Part shown: positions 50,664-59,406 of the stretch, piece by piece
Layout of the letters: every line of letters begins with the position of its first letter
How positions within the stretch are numbered: position 1 is the stretch's first letter
Assembly: GCA_964246745.1 (NCBI GenBank)
Contig: CAXTRK010000007.1
Coordinates: 1 to 64,000 of the forward strand
DNA: 64,000 nucleotides
Direction: 5' to 3'
DNA from: Lichenicoccus sp964246745
Lineage (GTDB): Bacteria > Pseudomonadota > Alphaproteobacteria > Acetobacterales > Acetobacteraceae
Made by a program: the position numbers and the translations under genes
The notes under the pieces: generated by a model
The model's input: the letters and a program-made list of their open reading frames with translations, nothing else
What the model was told of the DNA's origin: nothing
Databases searched by the model: none

Positions 50664-51763
50664 CGCACCACCAGGTCGGCCTGCAGCGCTCCCGCAGCCT
50701 TGATGGTTTGCAGGATGCTGATCATGTCGCGAGGGCCGACGCCAAGCGCGTTGAGGCCGCTTACAAGGTCACGCAGGTTTGGACCCTCTGTCAGAATACC
50801 AAGCCGCTTGCCGGCGCCGGTGTCGACACGTACCGATGTACGCGGCACGATGGCCGTTCGACCATTTGAAAGCGGCCCGGGCTGAGACACCTCGGGCGTT
50901 TCTGCGATCTGTACGGTGAGATTGCCCTGCGCGATCGCCACCGTGCTGATCCGAACATTGTCCCCCATGACGATCGTTCCACTCGCCTCATCAACCACCA
51001 CGACTGCGGGGGCATCCGGCTCAACGACCAGGTCCTCCACGCGCGCCAAGGTTTGGACAACGTCTCGCTGACCGAAGGAGAGAAGGACTGTTCGAGGATC
51101 TGTAGCTTGGGCCAAGCCGTCACCAAGAGTCGTGTTGATGACCGACGCAATGCGCTCCGCGGTGGTCAAGTCCGGATTGCGCAGAGAAAGATGCAGTTCG
51201 GTCTTCTTGCTCAGGTCGACCGGGACTTCGCGCTCGACCGTCGCTCCGTTGGCGATGCGTGCGCTTGTCGGAATGTTGCGCGTGACTGAGGCGGCGGCGC
51301 CGCTTGCGGAAAAGGCGCTGGTGACCAGTTGCCCCTGTGAGACGGCATAGACTTCGCCGTCCGCGGCGAGCAGCGGGGTCACCAGGAGCGTCCCGCCGGA
51401 GAGATCGGTCGCGTCGCCAGCTGCGGATATCGTGACATCGATCCGGCTTCCGCTGTGCGCGAACGCCGGTAGGTCAGCCGTGACCATGACGGCCGCGATG
51501 TCTTTTGTTTGTAACTTGGCTTCCTGGTCACGTATATTGACCCCGAGCCGCTCAAGCATGCTGATCAGAGACTCGCGCGTGAACACCGCGTTATCGAGTC
51601 GGTCGCCCGTACCATGCAGCCCTACCACCAGGCCATAGCCGATCAGCTGATTGCTCCTGACTCCCTGCACGTCCACGATGTCCTTAATCCGTACCTCCGC
51701 CGCCCGCGACGGAAGCGTAGCAAGCAGCATCAGCAGTGCGACGGTGAGGCGGAATGGGCGCAT
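50660..51763 (-). CDS. flgI: flagellar P-ring protein FlgI
   Basis: A 367-residue P-ring protein with signal peptide (RLTVALLMLLATLPSRA) and the FlgI core: VRIKDIVDVQGVRSNQLIGYGLVVGLHGTGD, LERLGVNIR, AVMVTADLPAFAHSGSRIDV, ISAAGDATDLSGGTLLVTPL and GDNVRISTVAIAQGNLTV. The C-terminal NLRDLVSGLNALGVGPRDMISI is diagnostic. It assembles in the periplasm around the rod. First gene of flgI-flgJ-flgN-like; divergent from fliX, with 136 bases between their starts, in which a sigma-54-like site lies. Confidence 0.96.
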   Translation of the reverse strand: MRPFRLTVALLMLLATLPSRAAEVRIKDIVDVQGVRSNQLIGYGLVVGLHGTGDRLDNAVFTRESLISMLERLGVNIRDQEAKLQTKDIAAVMVTADLPAFAHSGSRIDVTISAAGDATDLSGGTLLVTPLLAADGEVYAVSQGQLVTSAFSASGAAASVTRNIPTSARIANGATVEREVPVDLSKKTELHLSLRNPDLTTAERIASVINTTLGDGLAQATDPRTVLLSFGQRDVVQTLARVEDLVVEPDAPAVVVVDEASGTIVMGDNVRISTVAIAQGNLTVQIAETPEVSQPGPLSNGRTAIVPRTSVRVDTGAGKRLGILTEGPNLRDLVSGLNALGVGPRDMISILQTIKAAGALQADLVVR

Positions 51764-51869
51764 GAAGTCCTGTTTGATGCGATGCCTTCGATGGCATGAT
51801 AGGGTTTGATTCACGAATAAATTGTCAACGGGCGATGCGATACCGTAATGATAGGTCTCCTGACATGCT

Positions 51870-51890
51870 GGGGTTACAACCCCATTGCCA
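51870..51890 (-). promoter_or_regulatory. sigma-54-like promoter plus inverted repeat upstream of flgI
   Basis: On the minus strand at 51890-51875 the sequence TGGCAATGGGGTTGTA has the -24 TGGCA and -12 TTGTA spacing of a sigma-54 promoter (consensus TGGCAC-N5-TTGCA; here -12 GT replaces GC). It would start transcription towards flgI. An inverted repeat, GGGGTT-AC-AACCCC at 51870-51883, overlaps it and could be an operator. In Caulobacter FliX and FlbD control sigma-54 class II/III flagellar promoters, and fliX is the divergent gene here. Match is imperfect, and no test has been made. Confidence 0.45.
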
Positions 51891-51899
51891 CGGATGCTC

Positions 51900-52379
51900 A
51901 TGACCACCCAAAACATCAGCGCCGTCCAGACTGTCTCGGAGCCCACCCAGCCTGCGAGCCGCGCAGGCGGTTCCGGAACCGGTTTTGTCGTTCCCGCCGG
52001 GTCCTTACCGATCATTCAGCCGGCGCCGGTGCAAGGACGCGATGTGTCGAAGCTGATGGATGCCAGCGCGATCTTGGCTTTGCAGGAGGAGGTCGGCCGC
52101 GAGGCGGCGGGCACGGATGCCGCTGCCGATCGTGAAGCGCGCAGGCGGGGTCGAGACATCCTTGACGCCTTGGCCGCCGTGCAGAAGGACCTGTTAGTGG
52201 GCGTGAACCTTGAAGGAGCCCTGACGCGGTTGAATGCTCTGGCGGATGTGCCGTTCAGCTCATCTGATCCGGGTCTCGCCGGGGTAATCGCGGCCATCCG
52301 TCTGCGGGCGAGGCTTGAACTGATACGTCTTGCCCGAACACCGCAGGGAGCAACATGCCCTGAATCCCCGCTTTCGTGA
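51900..52379 (+). CDS. fliX: flagellar assembly regulator FliX
   Basis: A 159-residue protein with the FliX pattern: a disordered N-terminus with FVVPAG, LMDASAILALQEEVGRE, a helical RRRGRDILDALAAVQKDLL region and DPGLAGVIAAIRLRARLELIRLA at the C-terminus. In Caulobacter FliX binds FlbD and couples flagellar assembly to sigma-54 transcription. Its place between flgI and dksA matches other alphaproteobacterial flagellar loci. Start ATG at 51900; another in-frame ATG 15 bases upstream is possible. Confidence 0.9.
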   Translation: MTTQNISAVQTVSEPTQPASRAGGSGTGFVVPAGSLPIIQPAPVQGRDVSKLMDASAILALQEEVGREAAGTDAAADREARRRGRDILDALAAVQKDLLVGVNLEGALTRLNALADVPFSSSDPGLAGVIAAIRLRARLELIRLARTPQGATCPESPLS

Positions 52380-52542
52380 AGGCCGTGTGAAGAGCTGTCA
52401 TATGCCCTTGGCGGGCGCAAGACCTCTGGCTATAAGCCGCGCACCTATTGCGGGCAGCTCATACCGGCGAGCGGTTCGGGATTGATCGGGTGACCAGGCG
52501 TGCGGAAAACGCTACTCGCCATCGTATGCCGTAGGATTGGGG

Positions 52543-52959
52543 ATGATGATTACCTTGCCTCCAGACTACCGTCCTTCGGCCGACGAGGAGTTCATGAACC
52601 CGGTTCAGGTCGAATACTTCCGTCTCAAGCTCCTGAGATGGCGGGCCGATCTGCTCAAGGAGGCGGACGGCACGCTGGCAAGCCTATCTGAAGGCGGAAT
52701 TCATGAAGCAGACATAACGGACCGGGCGACGGTCGAGACCGACCGGGCGCTTGAGCTGCGTACAAGAGATCGAGCCCGCAAACTGATCGCAAAAATCGGC
52801 CTTGCCTTGCTGCGCATTGAGAGTGGGACCTATGGATTTTGCGAGGAAACCGGGGAGCCGATTGGCTTGAGGCGGCTTGAAGCCAGGCCCATCGCCACTC
52901 TCTCGATTGAGGCTCAGGAGCGTCACGAACGCATGGAAAAGGTCCATCGAGACGACTGA
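52543..52959 (+). CDS. dksA: DksA/TraR-family RNA polymerase-binding protein (single-Cys)
   Basis: A 138-residue DksA: coiled coil EFMNPVQVEYFRLKLLRWRADLLKEADGTLA, DITDRATVETDRALELRTRDRARKLIAKI and the zinc-finger tail YGFCEETGEPIGLRRLEARPIATLSIEAQERHERMEK. Only the first Cys of the CxxC...CxxC finger remains (C-x-x-T-G...A), as in known alphaproteobacterial DksA. It modulates RNA polymerase with ppGpp during nutrient stress and can affect flagellar genes. Starts ATG at 52543 or 52546. Convergent to flgH, 177 bp apart; sits within the flagellar cluster. Confidence 0.9.
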   Translation: MMITLPPDYRPSADEEFMNPVQVEYFRLKLLRWRADLLKEADGTLASLSEGGIHEADITDRATVETDRALELRTRDRARKLIAKIGLALLRIESGTYGFCEETGEPIGLRRLEARPIATLSIEAQERHERMEKVHRDD

Positions 52960-53136
52960 CTTATGTGCCTGTGTGACAATTCAGCTACGCTGGTCATCCC
53001 ACGTACCCGCCTTAGGCCGGTGCTCACGGGCGGACGCCCGCGCATCTCCGGTTCTCGCCAGGCGCGCCCGACCGGCAGGCTACCGTCTGCCTCTGACTCA
53101 GAGTCTCGAAGTGTCAAACGGGCACAAAGATGGTAT

Positions 53137-53871
53137 CTAGAATGGCAACGCAACGTCCAGAAGCTGTTGCCCGTAACGTGGTGTCTGTAGATCGGTAAGC
53201 TGTCCTTTGCCGCCATAGGAAATCCGGGCTTCGGCCATCCGATCATGCGTGATGGTATTGTCGCTGGCGATGTCCTGAGGTCGGATGATGCCGCTGACCT
53301 GGAGTACGCGCAACTCGCTGTTGACGCGAACCTCTTGTCTGGCCTCGACGACAAAGTTGCCGTTTGGCAGAACCTGCGTGACGACGCCCGCTAGACGCAA
53401 GGTGACTGTCTCGTTCCGCTTCACGGAGCCCGTACCGACATTGCTGTTGCTACTGTTTGTTCCAAGCGAATTTGCCCCAGTGACCGCAGCAACGATCTTT
53501 TGTCTTACTCCGAACAGGTTAGGGATAGCCATATTCTCCGATCCAGTTCGAGTCGCCGTTGTGTTATCCTCAAAATCGGCAGTGTCGGTAATATCAACAA
53601 GTACTGTTAGAAGATCACCAACCTGGGCTGCTCGCTGATCACGAAAGAACGCTCGGCTACCCGGACGCCAGAGGCTGGCTGATTGCGGCGGCGCGGGCTG
53701 CGCCGGCGGCATCGGCATAGTCAGCGGCCGATAATCTGGCGCCAGCGTCGGATTGGTGATCTTTGTCAATGGTGGTGGTCGGCCTATGTCGGAGAGGCGG
53801 TCAAGAGCACCACAGCCGGATAACAGCCCAGTGGCGAGCAGTGAGAGCGAAATGACAGGCGCTCTTTTCAT
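53137..53871 (-). CDS. flgH: flagellar L-ring lipoprotein FlgH
   Basis: A 244-residue outer-membrane L-ring protein. Lipobox LLSGCGAL at the N-terminus; SASLWRPGSRAFFRDQRAAQVGDLLTVLVDITDTADF is the FlgH core, with NVGTGSVKRNETVTLRLAGVV, QVLPNGNFVVEARQEVRVNSEL and LQVSGIIRPQDIASDNTI. Function: outer-membrane bushing of the flagellar rod. Last gene of the flgF-flgG-flgA-flgH run; overlaps flgA by 4 bases. Confidence 0.96.
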   Translation of the reverse strand: MKRAPVISLSLLATGLLSGCGALDRLSDIGRPPPLTKITNPTLAPDYRPLTMPMPPAQPAPPQSASLWRPGSRAFFRDQRAAQVGDLLTVLVDITDTADFEDNTTATRTGSENMAIPNLFGVRQKIVAAVTGANSLGTNSSNSNVGTGSVKRNETVTLRLAGVVTQVLPNGNFVVEARQEVRVNSELRVLQVSGIIRPQDIASDNTITHDRMAEARISYGGKGQLTDLQTPRYGQQLLDVALPF

Positions 53872-54908
53872 GGCAAGGGACCCGATTGGGTTGCCGGCGC
53901 CGGATAGCTGCTCAGGCTAAAAGCGGTTGGAAGCTCCATCTGACGCGACACGACTGCGCCAGGCGTGCTCGCAGCGTCGACCTGTGCCGCGCCTGGTCCG
54001 GTCACACGTGCAATCACGATTGTACGCGAACTTGGATTGAGAACGTGGATATGCTCGCCAAGCGCTCCGGGATCAATCGCCTCCCCTCTCGTGGTCAGCA
54101 CCAGGCCAGGGCTCTCAAGCCGAAGCAGGATTGGCATTCCATGGAATACCAGATTTGCTGGCCCGAGATCATCGATCGATACAGGGACGCCTGACCTTAA
54201 CATGTGTTTGACAGCAAGCCCGACACCATCTTGGACAGTCAATAAAGTGCGCTCATTGGTCGCACTCTTCCGCACACGTTCTAGCTCCAGGTCGGCGGGG
54301 CTGAGAATGGTTCCCACGTTCAGCGCACGCGTTGTCGCTGGAATGGTGACCATCTCCAGCGCAAAGCCCTCGAAAGGCACACGCACGGGATCGACGCCAC
54401 GCGCTTGAAACAGCAGATCGGCAGAAAAGCGACCACTGGCGCGATCATAGTTCATCGACTCCACTTCGGGCGGTCCAGTGAATTCAGTTGACACCACCAG
54501 GTTGGCGGAGCCGGTAACGCTAACTTCCATGTCCTCCGCAGCGCCCGCTTTTCTCAGAGCCTTTCCGAAGATCGCAAGAAGCTCATCTCGACCAACCAGG
54601 CGGCCCTTACGCTCGATTATCACCCGGGCCGTGATATAGCCCGGCTGCCATTCGACCCCAAACTCCTCTGCAATCGCTGCGAGTTGCGGCTGATCGATGA
54701 CGATTCGCCCTCCCGGTCCCGGTCCGGGTCCGATCTCGCAATCCTGCCCAGGCTCCAAACCGCTAAACAGGTCCGAAAGCCTCACCAAACCCGAGCTTAC
54801 GGTGCTGACCAGCTTTGGACGCGCTGCTACGGCGTTACACGGCATTGCCGTAACTGCCATTAACAAGACGAGAACGAAGCTTTGCCCCCATGGCCGTTCA
54901 AAGATCAT
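53868..54908 (-). CDS. flgA: P-ring assembly chaperone FlgA
   Basis: A 346-residue exported protein with signal peptide (SFVLVLLMAVTAMPCNAVA). The C-terminal SAF domain shows GTILSPADLELERVRKSATNERTLLTV, GLAVKHMLRSGVPVSIDDLGP and LVFHGMPILLRLESPGLVLTTRGEA. It holds FlgI subunits for P-ring formation in the periplasm. Longer than E. coli FlgA, as in other alphaproteobacteria. It overlaps flgG and flgH by 4 bases on both sides. Confidence 0.92.
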   Translation of the reverse strand: MIFERPWGQSFVLVLLMAVTAMPCNAVAARPKLVSTVSSGLVRLSDLFSGLEPGQDCEIGPGPGPGGRIVIDQPQLAAIAEEFGVEWQPGYITARVIIERKGRLVGRDELLAIFGKALRKAGAAEDMEVSVTGSANLVVSTEFTGPPEVESMNYDRASGRFSADLLFQARGVDPVRVPFEGFALEMVTIPATTRALNVGTILSPADLELERVRKSATNERTLLTVQDGVGLAVKHMLRSGVPVSIDDLGPANLVFHGMPILLRLESPGLVLTTRGEAIDPGALGEHIHVLNPSSRTIVIARVTGPGAAQVDAASTPGAVVSRQMELPTAFSLSSYPAPATQSGPLP

Positions 54909-55690
54909 TTCAGGTTTGTCAACGTCTGCATGAGGTCGTCGGCTGTCGTGATGACCTTGCTGTTCATCTCATAGGCGCGTTGCGCGGTGATGAGGTTGGT
55001 GATCTCAGTAACAACGTTGACGTTGGAGCCCTCGACGAACCCCTGCATGACGCTGCCAAAGCCCGTGGAACTTGGGGCACCAACGGTCGGGCTGCCCGAC
55101 GCGGCTGTCTGCACCAGGAGGTTGTCTCCCTGTGCGTCCAACCCGGCCTCGTTGGGGAACACGGCAAGCTGGATCTGGCCAACCGTCGTTGGCGCTGTCT
55201 GGCCGGCAATCGTTGCTTGCACCTGACCCGAAGCGTTAATCGTGATACTCTGGGCGTTGGCGGGAACAGCCACTCCTGGCACGACAGGGTAGCCGTCGGA
55301 AGTGACGATCGTGCCGTCCGCCGCCAACGCGAATGTTCCATCCCGCGTATAGGCAACATCTCCGGACGGCAGCGTCACCTGGAAATAGCCATTGCCCTGG
55401 ATGGCAAGATCCAAGCTGTTGCTAGTCTGTTGCAGCGTCCCTTGCTCGCTGATGCGATAGATGGCGGCGGTCTTGACGCCTAGACCAACCTGCGCACCCG
55501 CAGGAACTAACGTCCCGCTATCGGAACTGTTCGATCCCACCCGCCGTAGATCCTGGTAGATCAAGTCCTGAAACTCAGCTCGACGCCGCTTGTAGCCAGT
55601 CGTCGTCATGTTCGCGATGTTGTTCGAGATGACTTCAACGTTAGTTTGTTGGGCCTGCATTCCGGTGCCGGCGATATCAAGTGCACGCAT
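54905..55690 (-). CDS. flgG: flagellar distal rod protein FlgG
   Basis: A 261-residue rod protein. N-terminal ALDIAGTGMQAQQTNVEVISNNIANMTTTGYKR is the rod-hook signature; the middle GNGYFQVTLPSGDVAYTRDGTFAL, AQSITINASGQVQATIAG; the C-terminus VNVVTEITNLITAQRAYEMNSKVI. Together they match FlgG of the distal rod rather than FlgF. Exported by the flagellar type III apparatus. Overlaps flgA by 4 bases; 36 bases after flgF. Confidence 0.96.
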   Translation of the reverse strand: MRALDIAGTGMQAQQTNVEVISNNIANMTTTGYKRRRAEFQDLIYQDLRRVGSNSSDSGTLVPAGAQVGLGVKTAAIYRISEQGTLQQTSNSLDLAIQGNGYFQVTLPSGDVAYTRDGTFALAADGTIVTSDGYPVVPGVAVPANAQSITINASGQVQATIAGQTAPTTVGQIQLAVFPNEAGLDAQGDNLLVQTAASGSPTVGAPSSTGFGSVMQGFVEGSNVNVVTEITNLITAQRAYEMNSKVITTADDLMQTLTNLK

Positions 55691-55726
55691 GCTCTTCTCC
55701 TGCTTCCGCTATGCCGCCGGTCCGTT

Positions 55727-56467
55727 TCAGCTCTGGACCTGAGTGATCTTGTCAACTGTGCTTTGCTGGCGGTCTGACTCACTCTGAACGAACTGTGTGA
55801 TGAACTGAAACTCTCGCTCGACCTGCATCATTCGGGTCAATTGCGAGATTGGTTGGACGTTGCTTGCCTCTATGGCGCCTTGCACGATTTGCGGCCGGGT
55901 GGTTAAAGTCGTCGCCGTCTCGCTCCGGAACAGCGCGCCTCCCTCTGGAAAGAGCTGATCGGCGTCGGCAACGTCGACTACTCCGATCTTTGCTATCCTG
56001 CCGCCAGCAGCGGTGATTGTGCCGTCCGCCGCGATCTGTACGTTGCTTTCGGCGGCAGGAAGTTGGATAGGCCTACCGCTCGTGTCTAGAAGCGCATGAC
56101 CGGACGAATCAGCAATGGTGCCGTCAGTCAGGAGGCCGAACCCCCCAGCGCGGGTGAGGCGAGGCCCTGTCGCGGTCTGAACGGTGAAGTAGCCGTTGCC
56201 ACCAAGAGCCAGGTCCAGGGGATTGCCAGTATGGCTGAGTGAGCCCGCGGACTGATCATGATACGTTGCACGATCCTGGGCAAAGGAGAGAACCTCCCCG
56301 CCTGGGGGGGTGTGCACGCCTTTCTGAGTAACGAGGAAATCGCTGAATAGAACGGCCTCAGCCTTGTATCCGGCAGTGTTCGCGTTCGCAATGTTATTTG
56401 CTATGACATCCATCGTGCGTTGCTGCGCATCCAGCTTCGAGAGCGCGATGTAGGTCGGATTTTCCAT
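55727..56467 (-). CDS. flgF: flagellar proximal rod protein FlgF
   Basis: A 246-residue rod protein: NPTYIALSKLDAQQRTMDVIANNIANANTAGYKAEA at the N-terminus, GNGYFTVQTATGPRLTRAGGF and the C-terminal EASNVQPISQLTRMMQVEREFQF. It matches FlgF. First gene of the flgF-flgG-flgA-flgH transcript and divergent from fliL; the 156-base gap between their starts must hold both promoters. Confidence 0.94.
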   Translation of the reverse strand: MENPTYIALSKLDAQQRTMDVIANNIANANTAGYKAEAVLFSDFLVTQKGVHTPPGGEVLSFAQDRATYHDQSAGSLSHTGNPLDLALGGNGYFTVQTATGPRLTRAGGFGLLTDGTIADSSGHALLDTSGRPIQLPAAESNVQIAADGTITAAGGRIAKIGVVDVADADQLFPEGGALFRSETATTLTTRPQIVQGAIEASNVQPISQLTRMMQVEREFQFITQFVQSESDRQQSTVDKITQVQS

Positions 56468-56623
56468 TTCTCATCCTCTGACGACATCATCCTGCGACGA
56501 AAGTCCTACTAAACCGTTACGATCCATCTGCTGGTGTGTAGTTATACCAGTCACCAATTCTTAACTTATCCCAGTCAAGCTTGTGCCGCCTGGCAGACCG
56601 GTGTCCAGAGTTTAGAGGGAGCT
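56468..56623. promoter_or_regulatory. divergent flgF/fliL intergenic promoter region
   Basis: This 156-base stretch separates flgF (minus) and fliL (plus), so it should carry promoters for both flagellar runs. It is AT-richer than its surroundings. I searched both strands for sigma-54 (GG-N10-GC) and sigma-28 (TAAA, then GCCGATAA) patterns and found no convincing match. A ribosome site for fliL (AGAGGGAG) is at its right end. Confidence 0.5.
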
Positions 56624-57136
56624 ATGAAGACCTCGATGGCTACGGCAGCAACGACCAGTGAACCCGACTCCAATGTCAGTCCTACTAAGCCGTTCGGCAA
56701 AAGCAAGGTTATTCTTGCTGGAGGAGTCGTGCTCTGCTTGCTAGTCATTACGGGCGGCCTTTGGGTCTCTGGCCTCTTGCCGAGCTGGCGCGGGAGCAGT
56801 GCCCATAGCAAAAATCATCCCGCAGCGAGCCTGCCAACACTCGTGGACGTGCCGGACATCGTAACCAACCTCGATAATGGCTCGCATCGGGATGTCTTCA
56901 TAAAGCTCAGGGCCAGGATCGAAGTGTCGAGCAAGGCTGATGGGAGTGTTATAACGGCGAATATGCCCCGCGTACTCGACGCATTCCAGACCTACTTGCG
57001 CAGCATGCGGCCAGAGGAAATTCACGGCGGGGAGGGTACCTACCGCCTGCGCGAAGCACTTATGAACAGGATTGACATCATTGCAGCACCTGTTTGCATC
57101 TCAAATATTCTGTTCGTTGAGATGTTGATACAATGA
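56624..57136 (+). CDS. fliL: flagellar basal body-associated protein FliL
   Basis: A 170-residue single-pass protein: a transmembrane helix, VILAGGVVLCLLVITGGLWV, after a short cytoplasmic tail, and a periplasmic domain with LVDVPDIVTNLDNGSHRDVFIKLRAR and LDAFQTYLRSMRPEEI, NRIDIIAAPVCISNILFVEMLIQ. FliL supports stator function at the motor. The ATG at 56624 is chosen after GAGGGAG; the longer frame from 56534 reads into the promoter. Overlaps fliM by 4 bases. Confidence 0.92.
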   Translation: MKTSMATAATTSEPDSNVSPTKPFGKSKVILAGGVVLCLLVITGGLWVSGLLPSWRGSSAHSKNHPAASLPTLVDVPDIVTNLDNGSHRDVFIKLRARIEVSSKADGSVITANMPRVLDAFQTYLRSMRPEEIHGGEGTYRLREALMNRIDIIAAPVCISNILFVEMLIQ

Positions 57137-58209
57137 GTAAGGTAGCTGACGATCTTGTGACCACCTGGCCGGCGGGCTCTGAGACCGAGACCAACGGCAC
57201 TTCCGTCGAGACGGAGTCCGCGCGGATTTTAAGTCAGGCGGAAATCGACTCGCTTCTCGGATTCGATCAGACGTCAAACCAGGTTGAATCTACGAGCGGC
57301 ATGGACCGCATCATTAACTCCGGTCTGGTTTCTTATGAACGCCTCCCGATGCTGGAGATCGTCTTTGATCGGCTCGTCCGTATCATGTCGACGAGTCTAA
57401 GAAACTTTACCAGCGAAAACGTCGAGGTGTCGATAGACAACGTGGTCTCACTGCGTTTCGGAGGTTATCTGGACTCTGTTCCGCTTCCCGCGATGTTTGC
57501 GGTATTTAAAGCTGAGGAGTGGGAAAACTACGGTTTGATGGTCATAGACTCGGCGATGATCTACTCTATCGTCGACGTTTTGCTCGGTGGACGGCATGGG
57601 ACGGCGGCTGCAAGGATCGAAGGACGTCCGTATACAACAATAGAGCGCATGCTCGTCGAGCGTCTGGTCCGAGTGGTATTGGCGGACCTGTCCATGAGCT
57701 TTGATCCGTTGTGTGCGATCAGCTTCCGATTTGAGCGCCTCGAGATCAACTCACGCTTTGCCGCGATCGCGCGTTTGTCTAACGCCGCGGTGCTGGCAAA
57801 GCTGCATGTGGACATGGAAGGACGCGGCGGTCGTATGGAACTGTTGTTACCCTATGCCACCTTGGAGCCAGTCCGCGACCTGTTGCTGCAGCAGTTCATG
57901 GGGGAGAAGTTCGGCCGCGACTCGATCTGGGAGACGCATCTCGCGGAAGAGTTATGGAGCACCGATGTCGACCTAGATGTCGTGCTCGACGAGCAGGTCA
58001 TGCGTTTGTCGGATGTGATCGCACTCAAGCCGGGAGACCAGTTCACCCTTAAGCAGGGTCCTGAAGCTCCCGTGCAGCTTCGTTGTGGCCAAGTCACTCT
58101 CTTCGAGGGTCGAGTAGGACGGCGCAAGAACCTGATTGCAGTCCGGATTGATCACGTTGTGGCGCGTACGCAGTCTTCCGCGGACACCATCACGTTGCGT
58201 CGGTCCTAG
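57133..58209 (+). CDS. fliM: flagellar motor switch protein FliM
   Basis: A 358-residue switch protein. The N-terminal CheY-binding motif is ILSQAEIDSLLGFDQT near residue 35. The core has FDRLVRIMSTSLRNFTSENVEVS, GGYLDSVPLPAMFAVFKAEEWENYGLMVID and RPYTTIERMLVERLVRVVL. The C-terminal SpoA domain ends with FTLKQGPEAPVQLRCGQVTLFEGRVGRRKNLIAVRI. It receives phospho-CheY and sets motor rotation; a cheY gene follows three genes on. Confidence 0.95.
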   Translation: MSKVADDLVTTWPAGSETETNGTSVETESARILSQAEIDSLLGFDQTSNQVESTSGMDRIINSGLVSYERLPMLEIVFDRLVRIMSTSLRNFTSENVEVSIDNVVSLRFGGYLDSVPLPAMFAVFKAEEWENYGLMVIDSAMIYSIVDVLLGGRHGTAAARIEGRPYTTIERMLVERLVRVVLADLSMSFDPLCAISFRFERLEINSRFAAIARLSNAAVLAKLHVDMEGRGGRMELLLPYATLEPVRDLLLQQFMGEKFGRDSIWETHLAEELWSTDVDLDVVLDEQVMRLSDVIALKPGDQFTLKQGPEAPVQLRCGQVTLFEGRVGRRKNLIAVRIDHVVARTQSSADTITLRRS

Positions 58210-58222
58210 AGGATAGAGCACT

Positions 58223-58699
58223 ATGAGCAGCGTCCAATGTTGGCTGGAAGTCCTGCTGACCATTCTTCTTATGGTGACGCTTTTTCATGCCTTCCGACTG
58301 GAGAAGGCGCTTGGCGTGCTCCGGCGCGATCGTGCCGCGTTGGAGGAGCTTGTCGCTGGATTTAACGACAGTACACGCCAGGCTGAGGGCGGTATCGAGC
58401 GACTGCGCGCCGCGGCAGACGGCGCTGGTCGGCAAATTGCCCGTCACGTCGACCAGGCAAAGGTATTGAAGAGCGACCTTATCTTTCTTACCGAGCGAGG
58501 GGAAAAGCTGGCTGACCATCTGGAGATCCTCGTTCGAAAGGGACGGCCGTTGCAGGAGTCGAGTGCCTTAGCCGATGCCAGCCATCCCGCTTCCAGGGCG
58601 ATCCTGCACGCTGTGCCAGGTGCGGGTAACGAGGGCGACGCTCGTGTGAGGAGCGAAGCCGAGAAAGAATTGCTGCGTGCGCTTCGGATGGCGAGGTGA
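58223..58699 (+). CDS. DUF6468 flagellar-locus protein
   Basis: A 158-residue protein: one N-terminal transmembrane helix (WLEVLLTILLMVTLFHAFRL), then a helical LRRDRAALEELVAGFNDSTRQAEGGIERL coiled coil with GRQIARHVDQAKVLKSDLIFL. This is the DUF6468 pattern, found between fliM and motE-like genes in alphaproteobacteria. Function unknown; a scaffolding role at the motor is inferred from place and topology. It starts 13 bases after fliM and overlaps the next gene by 4 bases. Confidence 0.75.
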   Translation: MSSVQCWLEVLLTILLMVTLFHAFRLEKALGVLRRDRAALEELVAGFNDSTRQAEGGIERLRAAADGAGRQIARHVDQAKVLKSDLIFLTERGEKLADHLEILVRKGRPLQESSALADASHPASRAILHAVPGAGNEGDARVRSEAEKELLRALRMAR

Positions 58700-59406
58700 C
58701 AAAGATTATGGTGCGTCTCTCGAGTCCCCGGCTGTTACCGTTAACCATTCTGATCATGCTCTTCCTTTTGATTGTAAAGGCAGCAACCTTCGCTGAGGAT
58801 GCCGGGGCTGCGATGGGTCTGGTGCCCTCCGCTCAAAGAAAGGCGATTGCGCCATCGAATGTTCAAAGTTCTAGCGGAGCTGATCGAGCCCGGGTTTCGT
58901 CAGCGGCGATGCTCGCCCCGCCGGTAGCATCGGAAGTCAATGCAAAGGAAAGGGCGCTGCTTCAGGATCTTCGCAAGCGGAGCGAAGCGCTTGATCATCG
59001 AGAGCGGGCACTTGACGAGCAAAGCGGTATCCTGCAGGCGGCTGAAAGCCGCCTGCAGCGAAAAATCGACCAACTGGCGCAGCTAGAAGTCAGACTCGAT
59101 CTACTCGAGAGGAAGCGCGAGGAGCAAAAGGGTGCTGAGTGGGAGGGATTGGTAAAGGTCTATGAGGATATGAGGCCTGGAGACGCAGCAGCCATCTTCA
59201 ACGTTCTTGACATGCACGTGCTGCTGGAATTGCTGGACAGAATGAAGGACCGAAAGGCGGCTGCTGTCCTTGCTGCTATGCAGCCGGAGCGGGCGAGAGT
59301 GGCAACTCAAATGCTCGCACGCATGCGGCTGCACGAGGATGCTGTTACGCCAGCTAATTTAGGCTCAGCCAGACCCGGGAGTCTCGGCAGTGGAGATCGG
59401 TCGTGA
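58696..59406 (+). CDS. MotE-like flagellar motility protein
   Basis: A 236-residue protein: N-terminal transmembrane helix (LLPLTILIMLFLLIVKAATF), a periplasmic coiled coil (ALLQDLRKRSEALDHRERALDEQ, RLQRKIDQLAQLEVRLDLLERK) and a C-terminal MgtE-N-like helical domain: VYEDMRPGDAAAIFNVLDMHVLLELLDRMKDRKAAAVLAAM, then RARVATQML. It matches MotE/FlbB-type proteins that aid stator (MotC) function. GTG at 58696 or ATG at 58708 may start it. It overlaps the preceding gene by 4 bases and cheY by 4 bases. Confidence 0.8.
   Translation: MTKIMVRLSSPRLLPLTILIMLFLLIVKAATFAEDAGAAMGLVPSAQRKAIAPSNVQSSSGADRARVSSAAMLAPPVASEVNAKERALLQDLRKRSEALDHRERALDEQSGILQAAESRLQRKIDQLAQLEVRLDLLERKREEQKGAEWEGLVKVYEDMRPGDAAAIFNVLDMHVLLELLDRMKDRKAAAVLAAMQPERARVATQMLARMRLHEDAVTPANLGSARPGSLGSGDRS

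Noticed and set aside
53028..53041. CGGGCG-GA-CGCCCG palindrome between dksA and flgH
   Set aside because: A 2-base loop cannot form a normal hairpin, and there is no T-tract; not called as a terminator.
56468..56623. Sigma-28 or sigma-54 promoters in the fliL/flgF gap
   Set aside because: Only partial matches (for example TGGTGTGTAGTTATA) without the -12 GC; not enough to call.
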